DNA from: Tragulus kanchil
Lineage: Eukaryota; Chordata; Mammalia; Artiodactyla; Tragulidae
NCBI GenBank assembly: GCA_022376925.1
Contig: JAIOJX010000032.1
Span: 202,674,939-202,738,938, forward strand
Length of the DNA stretch: 64,000 nt
Reading direction: 5' to 3'
The notes beneath the pieces are model-generated. The model did no database searches, had not been told where the DNA came from, and worked only from the letters and a program-made list of their open reading frames with translations. This document shows, in pieces, positions 12,325 to 23,394 of the stretch; within the stretch, counting starts at the first letter, position 1; each line of letters starts with the position of its first letter. The position numbers were made by a program, and so were the translations under genes.

Positions 12325-12756
12325 TTAAAGGGGTGCTGAATTTTGTCAAATGTTTTTTCTGTGTCTGTTCAGATAATTGTGGTTTTGTTCTTCAGTATTC
12401 TATTAATATGATACATTCATTGATTTTCAGATGTTAAACCAACCTTACATTTCTAGGATAAATTATACTTGGTCATAGTATATAGCAATTGCTAATTCAG
12501 ATTTCCTTCTTTTTCTTGAGTCAGTTTATGTAGTTTCTGTCTTTTTAGGGATTTGTTCATTTTTACCTAAGTCATCTGGATTGCTAGTATACAGTTGCCT
12601 ATTGTATCCTTATACATTTTTTAGTTTCTGTAAGGTTGGCAGTGATGGCCCTCTCTCATTCCGGGTTTCGGTGATTTGAGTCTTCTCTTTTATTCTTTGT
12701 TAGTCTGTCTAAGTGTCAATTTTGTTGATCCTTGTTATTCTAGTTTCTTGGTCAGT

Positions 12757-13292
12757 GTGTGTTGTTATAGCAGAATACCACAGACTGAGTGGTTTATAAA
12801 CAACAGAACTTCATCTCTCACTGTTCGGGAGGCTGGAAGTTCAAGGTTGGGGTGAACTCCCAGCATGGCCTGGTTTTGGTGAGGACCCTCTTCTGGTTGC
12901 TGACTACCAGCTTGTTGTTGCATCCACGCCTGGCAGAAAGAGGAAGAGACGGCTCTCGGGGTTCTCTTTATAAGAGCATTAACCCTGTTCATGAAGGCTT
13001 CACCCTCCATGCCCAATTACCTCCTAGGGACGCCACCTCCTAATGCTTATAGGAGTTAGCATGGGGGCTTAGGACCTCAACATCTTTTTATTTATTTATT
13101 TATTTTTGACTGTGCTGGGTCTTTGTTGATGTGTGGGTTTAGCTGCTCTGCAGTATGTGGAGTCTTCCCGGATAAGAGATCGAACCTGTGTCTCCTGCAT
13201 TGGCAGACGGGTTCTTATCCACTGAGCCCAAGGGAAGCCCCTAGGACTTCAACATATTTTGAGGAGACACAAATATTCAATCCAGAACACCT
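12757..13292 (-). mobile_element. MLT1-type LTR (ERVL-MaLR), antisense, split by a SINE
   Basis: The sequence ttatagcagaataccacaga, then cggttt-like and tataagagcattaaccctgt, ending gagacacaaatattcaatcc, is the reverse complement of a solo MLT1-family LTR, an old non-coding mammalian element. A SINE at 13084-13242 interrupts it. No internal viral genes are present. Confidence 0.75.
13084..13242 (-). mobile_element. tRNA-Glu-derived SINE inserted in the MLT1 LTR
   Basis: A (tttat)n start leads to the promoter end gcccaagggaagcccc. It is flanked by 13-base direct repeats at 13071-13083 and 13243-13255 (aggacctcaacat and aggacttcaacat), which mark the target-site duplication inside the older LTR. 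Confidence 0.85.
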
Positions 13293-13939
13293 ATTATGTC
13301 AGTTGTTGTTCAGTCACTAAGTTGTGTCTGACTCTTTGCGACCTCATAGACTGCAGCACACCAAGTAGGATCTGTGATAATATTCCCCCTTTCTTTCCTG
13401 ATATTGGTAATGTGCGTCTTTTTCCTTATGTGTATACCTATATAGGTATAAGTATGGGCACATATATGTGTATATGTGTGTGCATACATACGCAGATATG
13501 TGTACACACACAGTGGATTGTGTGGGATAGAAGATTCGGGAGGAGCACAGCCAGAGCTTGCTGATGTTGGTTGTCTCTGGAGACGGGAGTTGAGGAGCAA
13601 GGGCCTCATAGTAGGAGGGAGACTTTTCACTGATATTTTTCCTCTACATTTTGATTTTTGTACCATGTGACTATATTAACTATTCTGAAGAGTAAGTTTA
13701 AACTTTTTTTTAAAAGTTGCTGAGCCAAGGAAGAGCTGTCTGTGTTAGAGGCCTCTGTCTGTCTGCCTCCTGAGGTTCTTGGCTCTAGTCTGTTGTTTTC
13801 TTCCTCCCTTCACGTTTTCTCTTTCCCTTTTCCATTCTGGAACAATCTAGTCAAGGATCTGACTGTAGTTTCAGGGTGTAAGATTTTGACCCTGCTTTAC
13901 TGTCTGTGAGTGATAAAACTCCTCTCTGGTCTTCCACAG
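13293..13939. other. ANGEL1 intron with BovB-end fragment and degenerate (TA/TG)n tract
   Basis: Positions 13299-13365 (ttgttgttcagtcactaagt) are a short antisense BovB/Bov-tA 3' end. Positions 13427-13515 are a degenerate TA/TG repeat. The rest precedes the exon A acceptor. Confidence 0.6.
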
Positions 13940-14003
13940 AGCGACCTGCTGGCTGGGCTGAGTCTGTCATTGAGGAAGAGGTGTCTGAACCTGACTTCCC
14001 CAG
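13940..14003 (+). CDS. ANGEL1: ANGEL1 antepenultimate-to-end exon A (copy 1)
   Basis: The exon is 64 bases between acceptor cttccacag and donor gtaatt. It encodes RPAGWAESVIEEEVSEPDFP with split codons at both ends. It is acidic and linker-like, between core parts of the EEP domain. The same exon recurs at 15027-15090. Naming it as third from the end of the coding region rests on the two following exons. Confidence 0.85.
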
Positions 14004-17000
14004 GTAATTTTCTTCCAGTGCCCTCTGCTTGCATCCTAGCCCATTAAAGGGGTATTAGAGAGGTTTGTTTTGGCTTTCCTGGACCAGATTTAGGGGTACA
14101 CTTTACTGATACTTCTCATCCCCTTATACGTGATAAATTTATGGTGGGACCTACCAGTGTGCAGAGGCCAGAGGTGACTCAACCCAGCTTTTTAAAGATG
14201 AAACCTCCATGCACTCTTCCTTAGGGAGTAAGGCTTCACAGAAGAGCCTTCTGACCCACAGACAAGAGTACATGAGTATACTTTACCGGGTAGCAAGAGG
14301 AGAGTGGTGGGTAAGGAATGTCAACAGGACTGAATACAAATGTGTCTGCCTCTAGGCTAATTTTAGCTAAAACTCTCAGCCTCTTATTAGCCTGGGAAAG
14401 ATTTTGCTGAGGTTGACTTACTTGGGCTCATCCATTAAAAACACTTGATGACCTTGGGAAAAGTTCAGTGATGTTTGTTGACTAATCTCCTCCTCTCCGT
14501 CCCTGCAGGACTGTGGGCAGCATCCAGCACTGCCTCCACCTGACCTCGGTCTACACTCATTTCCTGCCCCAGCACGGCCGCCCAGAGGTCACCACAATGC
14601 CCTTAGGTCTTGGAATGACAGTGGATTACATCTCACAGCCAGAGCTTGCTGATGTTGGTTGTCTCTGGAGACGGGAGTTGAGGAGCAAGGGCCTCATAGT
14701 AGGAGGAGACTTTTCACTGATATTTTTCCTCTACATTTTGATTTTTGTACCATGTGACTATATTAACTATTCTGAAGAGTAAGTTTAAACTTTTTTTTAA
14801 AAGTTGCTGAGCCAAGGAAGAGCTGTCTGTGTTAGAGGCCTCTGTCTGTCTGCCTCCTGAGGTTCTTGGCTCTAGTCTGTTGTTTTCTTCCTCCCTTCAC
14901 GTTTTCTCTTTCCCTTTTCCATTCTGGAACAATCTAGTCAAGGATCTGACTGTAGTTTCAGGGTGTAAGATTTTGACCCTGCTTTACTGTCTGTGAGTGA
15001 TAAAACTCCTCTCTGGTCTTCCACAGAGCGACCTGCTGGCTGGGCTGAGTCTGTCATTGAGGAAGAGGTGTCTGAACCTGACTTCCCCAGGTAATTTTCT
15101 TCCAGTGCCCTCTGCTTGCATCCTAGCCCATTAAAGGGGTATTAGAGAGGTTTGTTTTGGCTTTCCTGGACCAGATTTAGGGGTACACTTTACTGATACT
15201 TCTCATCCCCTTATACGTGATAAATTTATGGTGGGACCTACCAGTGTGCAGAGGCCAGAGGTGACTCAACCCAGCTTTTTAAAGATGAAACCTCCATGCA
15301 CTCTTCCTTAGGGAGTAAGGCTTCACAGAAGAGCCTTCTGACCCACAGACAAGAGTACATGAGTATACTTTACCGGGTAGCAAGAGGAGAGTGGTGGGTA
15401 AGGAATGTCAACAGGACTGAATACAAATGTGTCTGCCTCTAGGCTAATTTTAGCTAAAACTCTCAGCCTCTTATTAGCCTGGGAAAGATTTTGCTGAGGT
15501 TGACTTACTTGGGCTCATCCATTAAAAACACTTGATGACCTTGGGAAAAGTTCAGTGATGTTTGTTGACTAATCTCCTCCTCTCCGTCCCTGCAGGACTG
15601 TGGGCAGCATCCAGCACTGCCTCCACCTGACCTCGGTCTACACTCATTTCCTGCCCCAGCACGGCCGCCCAGAGGTCACCACAATGCCCTTAGGTCTTGG
15701 AATGACAGTGGATTACATCTTCTTTTCAGCCGAAGCCTGTGAGAACGGGAACAGAACTGGTAAGCCTGGTGGAGCCCAGATTCCTGGACTCCACCCCCAA
15801 GAGTCCCTGGGAGCTGATGGTGGGTTGAGCGTTTGATCACGTGGTTTGGGCTGCTGGGACCTAGCTAGCAAAGGACCAGATCTCTACCTTCCTGAAACTG
15901 GTCATCCTCCTCTTACTGCCCCTTAGGCCATTTGCCTGGCTTCTCTTTTTATCCTGGAAGCAGAACCAGCCATCCCTCCTTTCTCAGGATAAAAAGAGAG
16001 CCCCAGGAGGTGATGCCTTTGTTCAGTGGCCGCTGGCTGGTGAGGGACTCGGTGAGGTTAGAAACCCAGTTTCCTGTCTTCCCGCCCCTCAGGATAGTCA
16101 CAGTTGGCAGTTTGTTAGCCCCATGCCTGTTTTGTTTAAAGCATGTCTTCTGAAATGTTTGGATTTTATGTTTACACATCAGATTTTACATAGAAAATCT
16201 GGGATTCCAACTTCTCTTGGAAAATCGGAAGATCTTGTAATGCTAGCCTTGCAGGTGCATTCTCTAGCTTGCCACAGCCCCCGGAACCTACCTGCTTCAT
16301 TCATTAATGTATCATGGAGTATCTGAGAAACTGAGGCCTCAGCCAGAGGCAGCAGGAGGAGGTGAAGGAGGGTGGGGCAGCGGAGAAGATGCAGGTCTGG
16401 ATGGTGTGGCTGCTGCAGGCCCCACCCCGTCCGCCCCGGGCAGTGTGGTTCTGGCCGCTCTACCCACTGGCCTCCGCTTTGTGCTCCAGATCACCGGCTG
16501 TACCGCGACGGAACCCTCAAGCTCCTGGGCCGGCTCTCCCTCCTCTCTCAAGAGATCCTCTGGGCTGCCAGTGGCTTACCCAACCCCTTCTGCTCTTCAG
16601 ACCATCTCTGCCTACTGGCCAGCTTTGGGATGGAAGTCACCGCCCCATGACGGGCTCCCGGAGAAGAGCTCACCGGATCAGAGACTATGGAAATATCCCA
16701 TGCTTCTGGAAACCTAGATCCAAGAAACTTACGTCCCCTCCCCGCCCCCTCCTTGTTCCCTGTTTCCCATGGTTAGATTTTCTCCAGGCCTGTCCACATT
16801 CTTTGCCTGTGGTCCCTGCCCCGCCCCAGCCTCTTCCTAATCCTGTGCCGCATAATTACTTGGCGGCCCTGGGAGAGGCAGAAGGGGGTGTTCCCCCTTC
16901 CTTCCATGTATCCAGCGCTCCCCGTTGATTTTTAATTACCAGGGTTGTGGGAGCTATTGATCTCATTGGTTATTTGTTTTAAGGCCATTTCTTGGTGGTG

Positions 17001-17771
17001 CCTTCTGACCTGAGCTCCTCCCTGCCTGAGACCTGTGGGCCTAGCCCTCCTGCCAGACACACACCTACGAGACGTGCTGTGTGTGCATCTTCCCGGGGGG
17101 TACCGCTCTGTTTGGCCATGCCTGTTCCTCACTGGCCCACTTTCCACATGGAGGCTGTCGGCCTAGAGGCAGGTGGGCGGCGTGACCAGCTGCCCGTGCG
17201 CTGCCAGGCAGCAGCAGGAGCGCAGACCCTTCTCCTTTTATCCTCCGTCTTTCACTAGGCGTCCATCCGGCCAGCCAGAGCATCCGCCTCATCCAGGCTC
17301 TGGAACAAGTGGGCCTCACAGCCTGGAGCCACAGACTCAGGGGTATACTTCCGGTCTTAGCAGCCTCCGAGCCTCCCACCCAAAGCTCCCCACAGGCTGT
17401 ATGCTTCCTAGGGCTTGTCCCTTTCTCCAGGCTGCCCTGGCTGGGGCCAGTGGGCAGGGCTGGCAGCTTGAGGTTCAAAGCTCTTTAGAGGGGGGGGGCA
17501 GCGGAGAAGATGCAGGTCTGGATGGTGTGGCTGCTGCAGGCCCCACCCCGTCCGCCCCGGGCAGTGTGGTTCTGGCCGCTCTACCCACTGGCCTCCGCTT
17601 TGTGCTCCAGATCACCGGCTGTACCGCGACGGAACCCTCAAGCTCCTGGGCCGGCTCTCCCTCCTCTCTCAAGAGATCCTCTGGGCTGCCAGTGGCTTAC
17701 CCAACCCCTTCTGCTCTTCAGACCATCTCTGCCTACTGGCCAGCTTTGGGATGGAAGTCACCGCCCCATGA
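13940..17771 (+). CDS. ANGEL1: ANGEL1 (angel homolog 1), three C-terminal coding exons; 5' part outside the window
   Basis: Exons 15027-15090, 15596-15759 and 16490-16650 join in phase across GT-AG introns and encode the last 128 residues, ending FGMEVTAP. The block GRPEVTTMPLGLGMTVDYIF and the block FCSSDHLCLLASF are the closing motifs of the EEP (exonuclease/endonuclease/phosphatase) fold. The Asp of VDYIF and the Asp-His pair of SSDH are typical active-site positions in the CCR4-like family. ANGEL1 binds eIF4E and is cytoplasmic (family knowledge). Each exon is represented twice because of overlaps at junctions 14633 and 17490; the first copy of the middle exon is cut by a junction. The gene is convergent with VASH1. 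Upstream exons are not visible and presumably lie left of the window. Confidence 0.93.
14004..14508. other. ANGEL1 intron between exons A and B
   Basis: This is a 505-base GT-AG intron with no repeat recognised. It is duplicated at 15091-15595. Confidence 0.8.
14509..14633 (+). CDS. ANGEL1: ANGEL1 exon B, truncated by a piece boundary
   Basis: The acceptor ccctgcag and the first 125 bases (TVGSIQHCLHLTSVYTHF through MTVDYI) match the full exon at 15596-15759. The sequence then jumps after position 14633 into intronic sequence already seen at 13546 (cacagccagagcttgctg). The exon is therefore cut by an end-to-end join and not by a biological event. An open frame of 89 codons that crosses the join (14513-14782) is chimeric. 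Confidence 0.85.
15027..15090 (+). CDS. ANGEL1: ANGEL1 exon A, second copy (overlap duplicate)
   Basis: This copy is identical to 13940-14003 at an offset of 1087, with the same acceptor and donor. It lies in the same piece as the intact copies of the next two exons, so this is the copy to use when reading the gene as contiguous sequence. Two copies in one mRNA (64 bases each) would break the frame. Confidence 0.88.
15596..15759 (+). CDS. ANGEL1: ANGEL1 exon B, intact copy
   Basis: The exon is 164 bases, with acceptor ccctgcag and donor gtaagc. It encodes TVGSIQHCLHLTSVYTHFLP and onward through GRPEVTTMPLGLGMTVDYIF, FSAEACENGNRT and a split Asp codon. The VDYIF stretch is the late EEP motif with a conserved acidic residue near the active site. 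Phase 2 at the start and phase 1 at the end agree with the neighbouring exons. Confidence 0.95.
15760..16489. other. ANGEL1 last intron
   Basis: The intron is 730 bases, with donor gtaagc and acceptor gtgctccag. No repeat or nested gene is seen. It is contained in one sequence piece up to the stop codon. Confidence 0.8.
16490..16650 (+). CDS. ANGEL1: ANGEL1 last coding exon C (copy 1)
   Basis: After acceptor gtgctccag the exon completes Asp and encodes HRLYRDGTLKLLGRLSLLSQ and onward to FCSSDHLCLLASFGMEVTAP, then TGA at 16648-16650. The Ser-Ser-Asp-His motif is the terminal catalytic signature of EEP enzymes. The intron before it (15760-16489) lies within one sequence piece. Confidence 0.95.
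17611..17771 (+). CDS. ANGEL1: ANGEL1 last coding exon C, second copy (overlap duplicate)
   Basis: This copy is identical to 16490-16650 at an offset of 1121, including the acceptor and stop. It opens the piece that continues into the true 3' UTR, so its downstream context is the reliable one. Confidence 0.87.
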
Positions 17772-19610
17772 CGGGCTCCCGGAGAAGAGCTCACCGGATC
17801 AGAGACTATGGAAATATCCCATGCTTCTGGAAACCTAGATCCAAGAAACTTACGTCCCCTCCCCGCCCCCTCCTTGTTCCCTGTTTCCCATGGTTAGATT
17901 TTCTCCAGGCCTGTCCACATTCTTTGCCTGTGGTCCCTGCCCCGCCCCAGCCTCTTCCTAATCCTGTGCCGCATAATTACTTGGCGGCCCTGGGAGAGGC
18001 AGAAGGGGGTGTTCCCCCTTCCTTCCATGTATCCAGCGCTCCCCGTTGATTTTTAATTACCAGGGTTGTGGGAGCTATTGATCTCATTGGTTATTTGTTT
18101 TAAGGCCATTTCTTGGTGGTGCCTTCTGACCTGAGCTCCTCCCTGCCTGAGACCTGTGGGCCTAGCCCTCCTGCCAGACACACACCTACGAGACGTGCTG
18201 TGTGTGCATCTTCCCGGGGGGTACCGCTCTGTTTGGCCATGCCTGTTCCTCACTGGCCCACTTTCCACATGGAGGCTGTCGGCCTAGAGGCAGGTGGGCG
18301 GCGTGACCAGCTGCCCGTGCGCTGCCAGGCAGCAGCAGGAGCGCAGACCCTTCTCCTTTTATCCTCCGTCTTTCACTAGGCGTCCATCCGGCCAGCCAGA
18401 GCATCCGCCTCATCCAGGCTCTGGAACAAGTGGGCCTCACAGCCTGGAGCCACAGACTCAGGGGTATACTTCCGGTCTTAGCAGCCTCCGAGCCTCCCAC
18501 CCAAAGCTCCCCACAGGCTGTATGCTTCCTAGGGCTTGTCCCTTTCTCCAGGCTGCCCTGGCTGGGGCCAGTGGGCAGGGCTGGCAGCTTGAGGTTCAAA
18601 GCTCTTTAAGGCTGAGGAGGAGGAACCATCGGGAAGCTTGTCTCCCTGCAGGGCTGGGGCGAGGGCGGGTGTCCCAGCCCAGGGAGAGTAGGCAGCGGCC
18701 TCGGCTGGGACTCAAGACCTCAGGGACTTGTTCCCTTTCCCCCATTCCCTTCCTTTTTTTGTCACTAGAAAAGCCTGATGTTTAGCTCAGGCCAGACCTT
18801 CTCAGCAGAAAGCCAGCCTTGAGCCAGAGTGGCCTGAGACTTGAAGGTGGCGGTGTTTGAAGATTTGCTCCCGCCAGTGAGGCCTCGGCTGCTTGTGGCC
18901 TCCACTTCCCCTCTTCTGGCACGGGGGTACCCCGGCTCGTTCAGGGGGCTCCCTTGTTCACACGAATCACCTGCAGGCCTTAATCTTTCATTGCTGGATG
19001 TGGCCTGGGGGTGCTCGCTGGCTGGTTTCTCCTCACATCTCCCAGCACTCAGAGTAGCTGCCGGCCCTGCAGATGTGACATCCTGAATGGGATTGGAGGA
19101 AATAGCTGAGAGGCTAAAGAAAGTTAGGGACAGTTAGATGAGGTTCACGTTTTCTCCTTTTTTTTTTTTTTTTTTTGAGAGCCAAAGACCCAGCTTGAAT
19201 TCTGCTGCTGCATTCATGGTTTATAAGCTTTCTGTGCCTAGGTTCTGGGACATTTGTCTCTGCGTGTGTATTCTAAAGCATTGGTTCCTGGGTGTTGGGC
19301 AGGTGCCTGTCTGAGCCCCAGGCCCATCTGTCCACACCCCGCCATCGCGCTGTTTCTCTCTCCCTGGGCAGCTCCTGAGTTGGTCTCAAGACAGGGCCCT
19401 ATGGGCTCCTAGGACTGGGACCCATCAACTGTTCTCTTCTGCCAGAAAATGTAGTTTTAAGATGGCTAAAGATGGGCTAAAGATGGGCAGGAGGTTGACA
19501 GATGATCTTTGCCTTGTTTTCTTATTTGTTTCTGTTTGTGGAATGAAAAGGGGATTTAAATAGTCACTTGAACGCTCTTTTCCAAATAAAGGTTTACCTT
19601 TCCCCTAGCT
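17772..19610 (+). other. ANGEL1: ANGEL1 3' untranslated region (inferred)
   Basis: The region follows the stop codon without recognisable coding sequence or young repeats. It holds a run of about 19 T near 19158-19176. The end is set at the AATAAA of 19585-19590 plus a cleavage allowance. The part 17772-18610 is also present at 16651-17490. Another AATAAA at 20787-20792 could extend it. Confidence 0.55.
19585..19590 (+). terminator. ANGEL1: Candidate ANGEL1 polyadenylation signal
   Basis: The canonical AATAAA (in tttccaaataaaggttt) lies 1.8 kb after the stop and is followed by a T/G-rich stretch (gctgttggttattttct) that suits a downstream element. Its location before a GC-rich gap region supports it; there is no transcript evidence. 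Confidence 0.5.
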
Positions 19611-22600
19611 GTTGGTTATTTTCTCAGGATCCCGAAGGGCATGGGGGAGGGAAGGCCTGGAGAATGAGGTGAGCAGACAGGGAGAGACTGATTGGGGGGA
19701 GGGCCCCAAACCCTAGATCTAGGCCAGAGTGAAGGGTGGTGCTGTCCCTCAGGTAACTGAGCAGACACCCACTGCCCTGAGGCCTGGGAGGAGCAGGGCC
19801 TGCGTGCAGCCTCCTGCCCTGCCCTTCGATGGGTGCAGTTCGCATATCCGTCCTTACTAAGCTAGAGGAAAAGTGTCCATTCGGCTGCCTTTACGTCTCT
19901 TCCATCTGCTGCCCCTGTGCCTCCCCTGGTCCGAGCCAAGGAGGGCCCGTGGTCAAAGCAGGACGTGAGGCGTTTTCCTGGTCAGAGCTGTGGCAGCCGC
20001 CCGAGGTGTGATGCGTGTGGCAGATGCCTCTCGCCACGCTTCTATTTCTGATTTTCTCTTCCGTGTTCTGGAGCCAGAGCTGAGCTGTGGGCCATCTGTT
20101 GCTGGAAAGCTTTCTCTTCTCTCCTAGCGCTCGCTCTGCTGGACCTTCTGTCTCCCTCCAGCCTCCTTACGCAGCCCTTGTGCCCATGGGAAGAGCCCCT
20201 GAGACCAGGTATGGTGTAATGCCTTACATGAGCAGAAGCCAAGGCTCCACACCTTTGAATCAGTACCTGAGACTCTGTGTTATTTAAGGCTACCCGGGTA
20301 CCCGTTGAACCTCCTGGGTTACGATTCAGCAGAAAGAAAACTTACGTCAGGGATTAGGAGCACCACCTGTCACCTTGGCCGGGTCGCTTGGTGGTTGTGG
20401 GTAAGTTAACCCCTTCACGTATCTTGGTTGAAATGGAAATTAAAGTAATAGCCTTTTCCACTCGTGAGGAATTTTCAGATCTGAAATTACATTGCTTAAA
20501 GGGATGCTAAAAATCCAAGTATTATTACTAATTACAGTAATTGGTAATTATTGGTAACAACTGAAATGAAGAATGGCTAGTTCTCCCTAGGCAACCTGGA
20601 TGGTTTAGGGACTCAGAATTCCTTGATAGCTCCTAAGCTTTGAGGTGTGTCCCAGAGACCCCTTTACATCTGAGGAAATAAGAGATTGCGAAGAGGTAAA
20701 CTGATAATCTCCTTTGCTTTATTTCTTGCCACTCAGCTCCTCAGAACATGGCCTTTTCCGGGAGGAGGAGAGACAGGTTGTCTTATAATAAAGCAGATAC
20801 ACAGGGCTGGGCCTCGGAGAGGGGCACCGACCCACCATTCCACCAGTGGCCTGTTTTAAACCCTGTTTTGTTCTCTCCAGTTCTTGCCTGGGTGTAGCTA
20901 CTGACTAGAAGGTTGTCTTGGTTGGTTCCATAGGCAAAGCACGGCTTCCCTCCTCCTAGGAGGCAGCAGGAGGGGGCCACCCTCTAGTTCACCTCCCAGC
21001 TGGGGGAGAGAGCCGCCCCGAGGCCCTACACTTCCACACGCCCTGTGCACCTCTCCCATCATTTCTCACCCCAACAAATGGCCAGGTAGGGTGAGCGCTC
21101 CCGGGTTCGGTGGATATGACCTTAATGTGCAAAGAAGGGAATTCTGCCTTCTGCCTCGTCCCTAGGCAGGCCCTGTGCCCATACACAGCTGCAGAGAAGA
21201 GTGGAGTCTCCATTCTTCACGTTTCTTCGAGGTCTTGTCTGTCTCTGCCATGACCAAGTCCTTCTCGCTGGGGACTGGGAACGCCTGCACATTCCCACGT
21301 GGGCTGCTCAGAGTGCGGTCCCTCAGGCCACCTGAGGCGGCCCGTCTCCACCACCCCCTGGGCCCGCTCACGACGTGCAGGTCCCTCAGGCCACCTGAGG
21401 CGTGCCTCGTCTCCAACACTGCAGTCTTACGTCAGGGATTAGGAGCACCACCTGTCACCTTGGCCGGGTCGCTTGGTGGTTGTGGGTAAGTTAACCCCTT
21501 CACGTATCTTGGTTGAAATGGAAATTAAAGTAATAGCCTTTTCCACTCGTGAGGAATTTTCAGATCTGAAATTACATTGCTTAAAGGGATGCTAAAAATC
21601 CAAGTATTATTACTAATTACAGTAATTGGTAATTATTGGTAACAACTGAAATGAAGAATGGCTAGTTCTCCCTAGGCAACCTGGATGGTTTAGGGACTCA
21701 GAATTCCTTGATAGCTCCTAAGCTTTGAGGTGTGTCCCAGAGACCCCTTTACATCTGAGGAAATAAGAGATTGCGAAGAGGTAAACTGATAATCTCCTTT
21801 GCTTTATTTCTTGCCACTCAGCTCCTCAGAACATGGCCTTTTCCGGGAGGAGGAGAGACAGGTTGTCTTATAATAAAGCAGATACACAGGGCTGGGCCTC
21901 GGAGAGGGGCACCGACCCACCATTCCACCAGTGGCCTGTTTTAAACCCTGTTTTGTTCTCTCCAGTTCTTGCCTGGGTGTAGCTACTGACTAGAAGGTTG
22001 TCTTGGTTGGTTCCATAGGCAAAGCACGGCTTCCCTCCTCCTAGGAGGCAGCAGGAGGGGGCCACCCTCTAGTTCACCTCCCAGCTGGGGGAGAGAGCCG
22101 CCCCGAGGCCCTACACTTCCACACGCCCTGTGCACCTCTCCCATCATTTCTCACCCCAACAAATGGCCAGGTAGGGTGAGCGCTCCCGGGTTCGGTGGAT
22201 ATGACCTTAATGTGCAAAGAAGGGAATTCTGCCTTCTGCCTCGTCCCTAGGCAGGCCCTGTGCCCATACACAGCTGCAGAGAAGAGTGGAGTCTCCATTC
22301 TTCACGTTTCTTCGAGGTCTTGTCTGTCTCTGCCATGACCAAGTCCTTCTCGCTGGGGACTGGGAACGCCTGCACATTCCCACGTGGGCTGCTCAGAGTG
22401 CGGTCCCTCAGGCCACCTGAGGCGGCCCGTCTCCACCACCTGCCAGACCTCAGCAGGCCCCTCTCCCCCTTGACAAACACTGTCAGGGATACCAGGCAGC
22501 CCCCCGCGGGCCAGTTGGCTTGGTCTTTGACGTGACCAGCACCCTGTCACCACTGCCCTCCACGGTCGTGGTCAGGATCCTTGTCAGAGCTTGGCAGGTG

Positions 22601-23050
22601 GGGGTGCAGAGCTTCAGCTTCTTCACGTCCGGGGCTCTGAGAAGTGCCACCTGCAGTCGGAGGTCCCGCCCACCGTAGTCGTATGCCTAAATTAGGCAGG
22701 CATGTGCTGTGAGCTTGGGGAGAGAGCAAGACGAAATGCAGTCATCCTCCCACCAAGCTGCGTTCTGGGCCTCTCTGGAGTCTGCGATGGTACCTACCTC
22801 TGTGTCGTCGTAAGAAAGTGACCAGGCCGGGCCCACGATGAGCCTAGCTGACTCCTGGCTGACTCAACCCAGCACTTCGCCCTGCCCCCGTCTGTACGAG
22901 AGCAGTCCGGGGCCCACCGTGTACGAGCCTGTCTCACTGAAACCCACCCACAAGACCCGTTACCTGGCACTTGAGCTGGACTTGAATATGTACATTTCAG
23001 CTCTGCTTTTTTTGTCTTCTTCGAATTTTAAAATTCAGATTGCTATAGTT
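19611..23050. other. Gap between the convergent genes, left part
   Basis: This is GC-rich to mixed sequence with no conserved exon. Positions 20341-21425 are repeated from 21426. A weak MIR-like stretch (gtaagttaaccccttcacgt) is near 20400. A further AATAAA is at 20787-20792. Open frames are chance. Confidence 0.5.
20341..22510. repeat. Overlap duplication 8: 20341-21425 equals 21426-22510
   Basis: Offset 1085. The last ~75 bases of copy 1 carry an extra copy of ggtccctcaggccacctgag that copy 2 lacks. Confidence 0.95.
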
Positions 23051-23394
23051 TTTTTTTTTTTTTTAATTTTATTTACTTATTTATTTTTAGCCGTTCTGGG
23101 TTTTCACTGCCGCTGCAGGCTCTTCTTTAGTTGCAGGGAGTAGGGGCTACTCTAGTTGAGGTGAGCAGGCTTCTTGTTGAGGTGACTTCTCTTGTGGAAC
23201 TCGGGTTCTAGGGCACTCGGGCTCAGTAGTTGCGGCACATGGGCTCAAGAGTTGTGGCTCTGAGGCTCCAGAGCACAGGCTCCATAGTTGTGGCTCACAG
23301 GCTCAGTTGCTCCGCAGCATGTGATATCTTCCCGGATGCCTGTGGCTCATGCATTGGCAGGTGAACTTTTCACCACTGAGCTACCAGGGAAGCC
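23049..23394 (-). mobile_element. Ruminant long tRNA-Glu SINE, antisense (copy 1)
   Basis: A T run at 23049-23064 is followed by tagccgttctgggttttcac and, at the promoter end, gctaccagggaagccc. Duplicate at 24160-24505. Confidence 0.85.

Larger units (their letters stand above)
10175..12755 (-). mobile_element. Old antisense L1 broken by two SINEs
   Basis: T-rich segments at 10175-10680 and 12327-12755 (for example cattatagtgttgagagtga and ctgatcttaggggtaaag) are diverged antisense L1 ORF2. SINEs inserted at 11780-12067 and 12107-12324 split them. The interval also contains the junction at 11163, so 10062-11163 is repeated. Confidence 0.7.
13546..15720. repeat. Overlap duplication 6: 13546-14633 equals 14634-15720
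   Basis: Offset 1088/1087. It duplicates ANGEL1 exon A and part of exon B; the boundary is inside exon B. Confidence 0.97.
16370..18611. repeat. Overlap duplication 7: ~16370-17490 equals 17491-18611
   Basis: Offset 1121. It duplicates ANGEL1 exon C and the start of the 3' UTR. A G run (ggggggggg) sits on the join. Confidence 0.97.

Noticed and set aside
13427..13515. Ordered repeat array
   Set aside because: It is a degenerate TA/TG microsatellite, with no regular repeat-spacer pattern.
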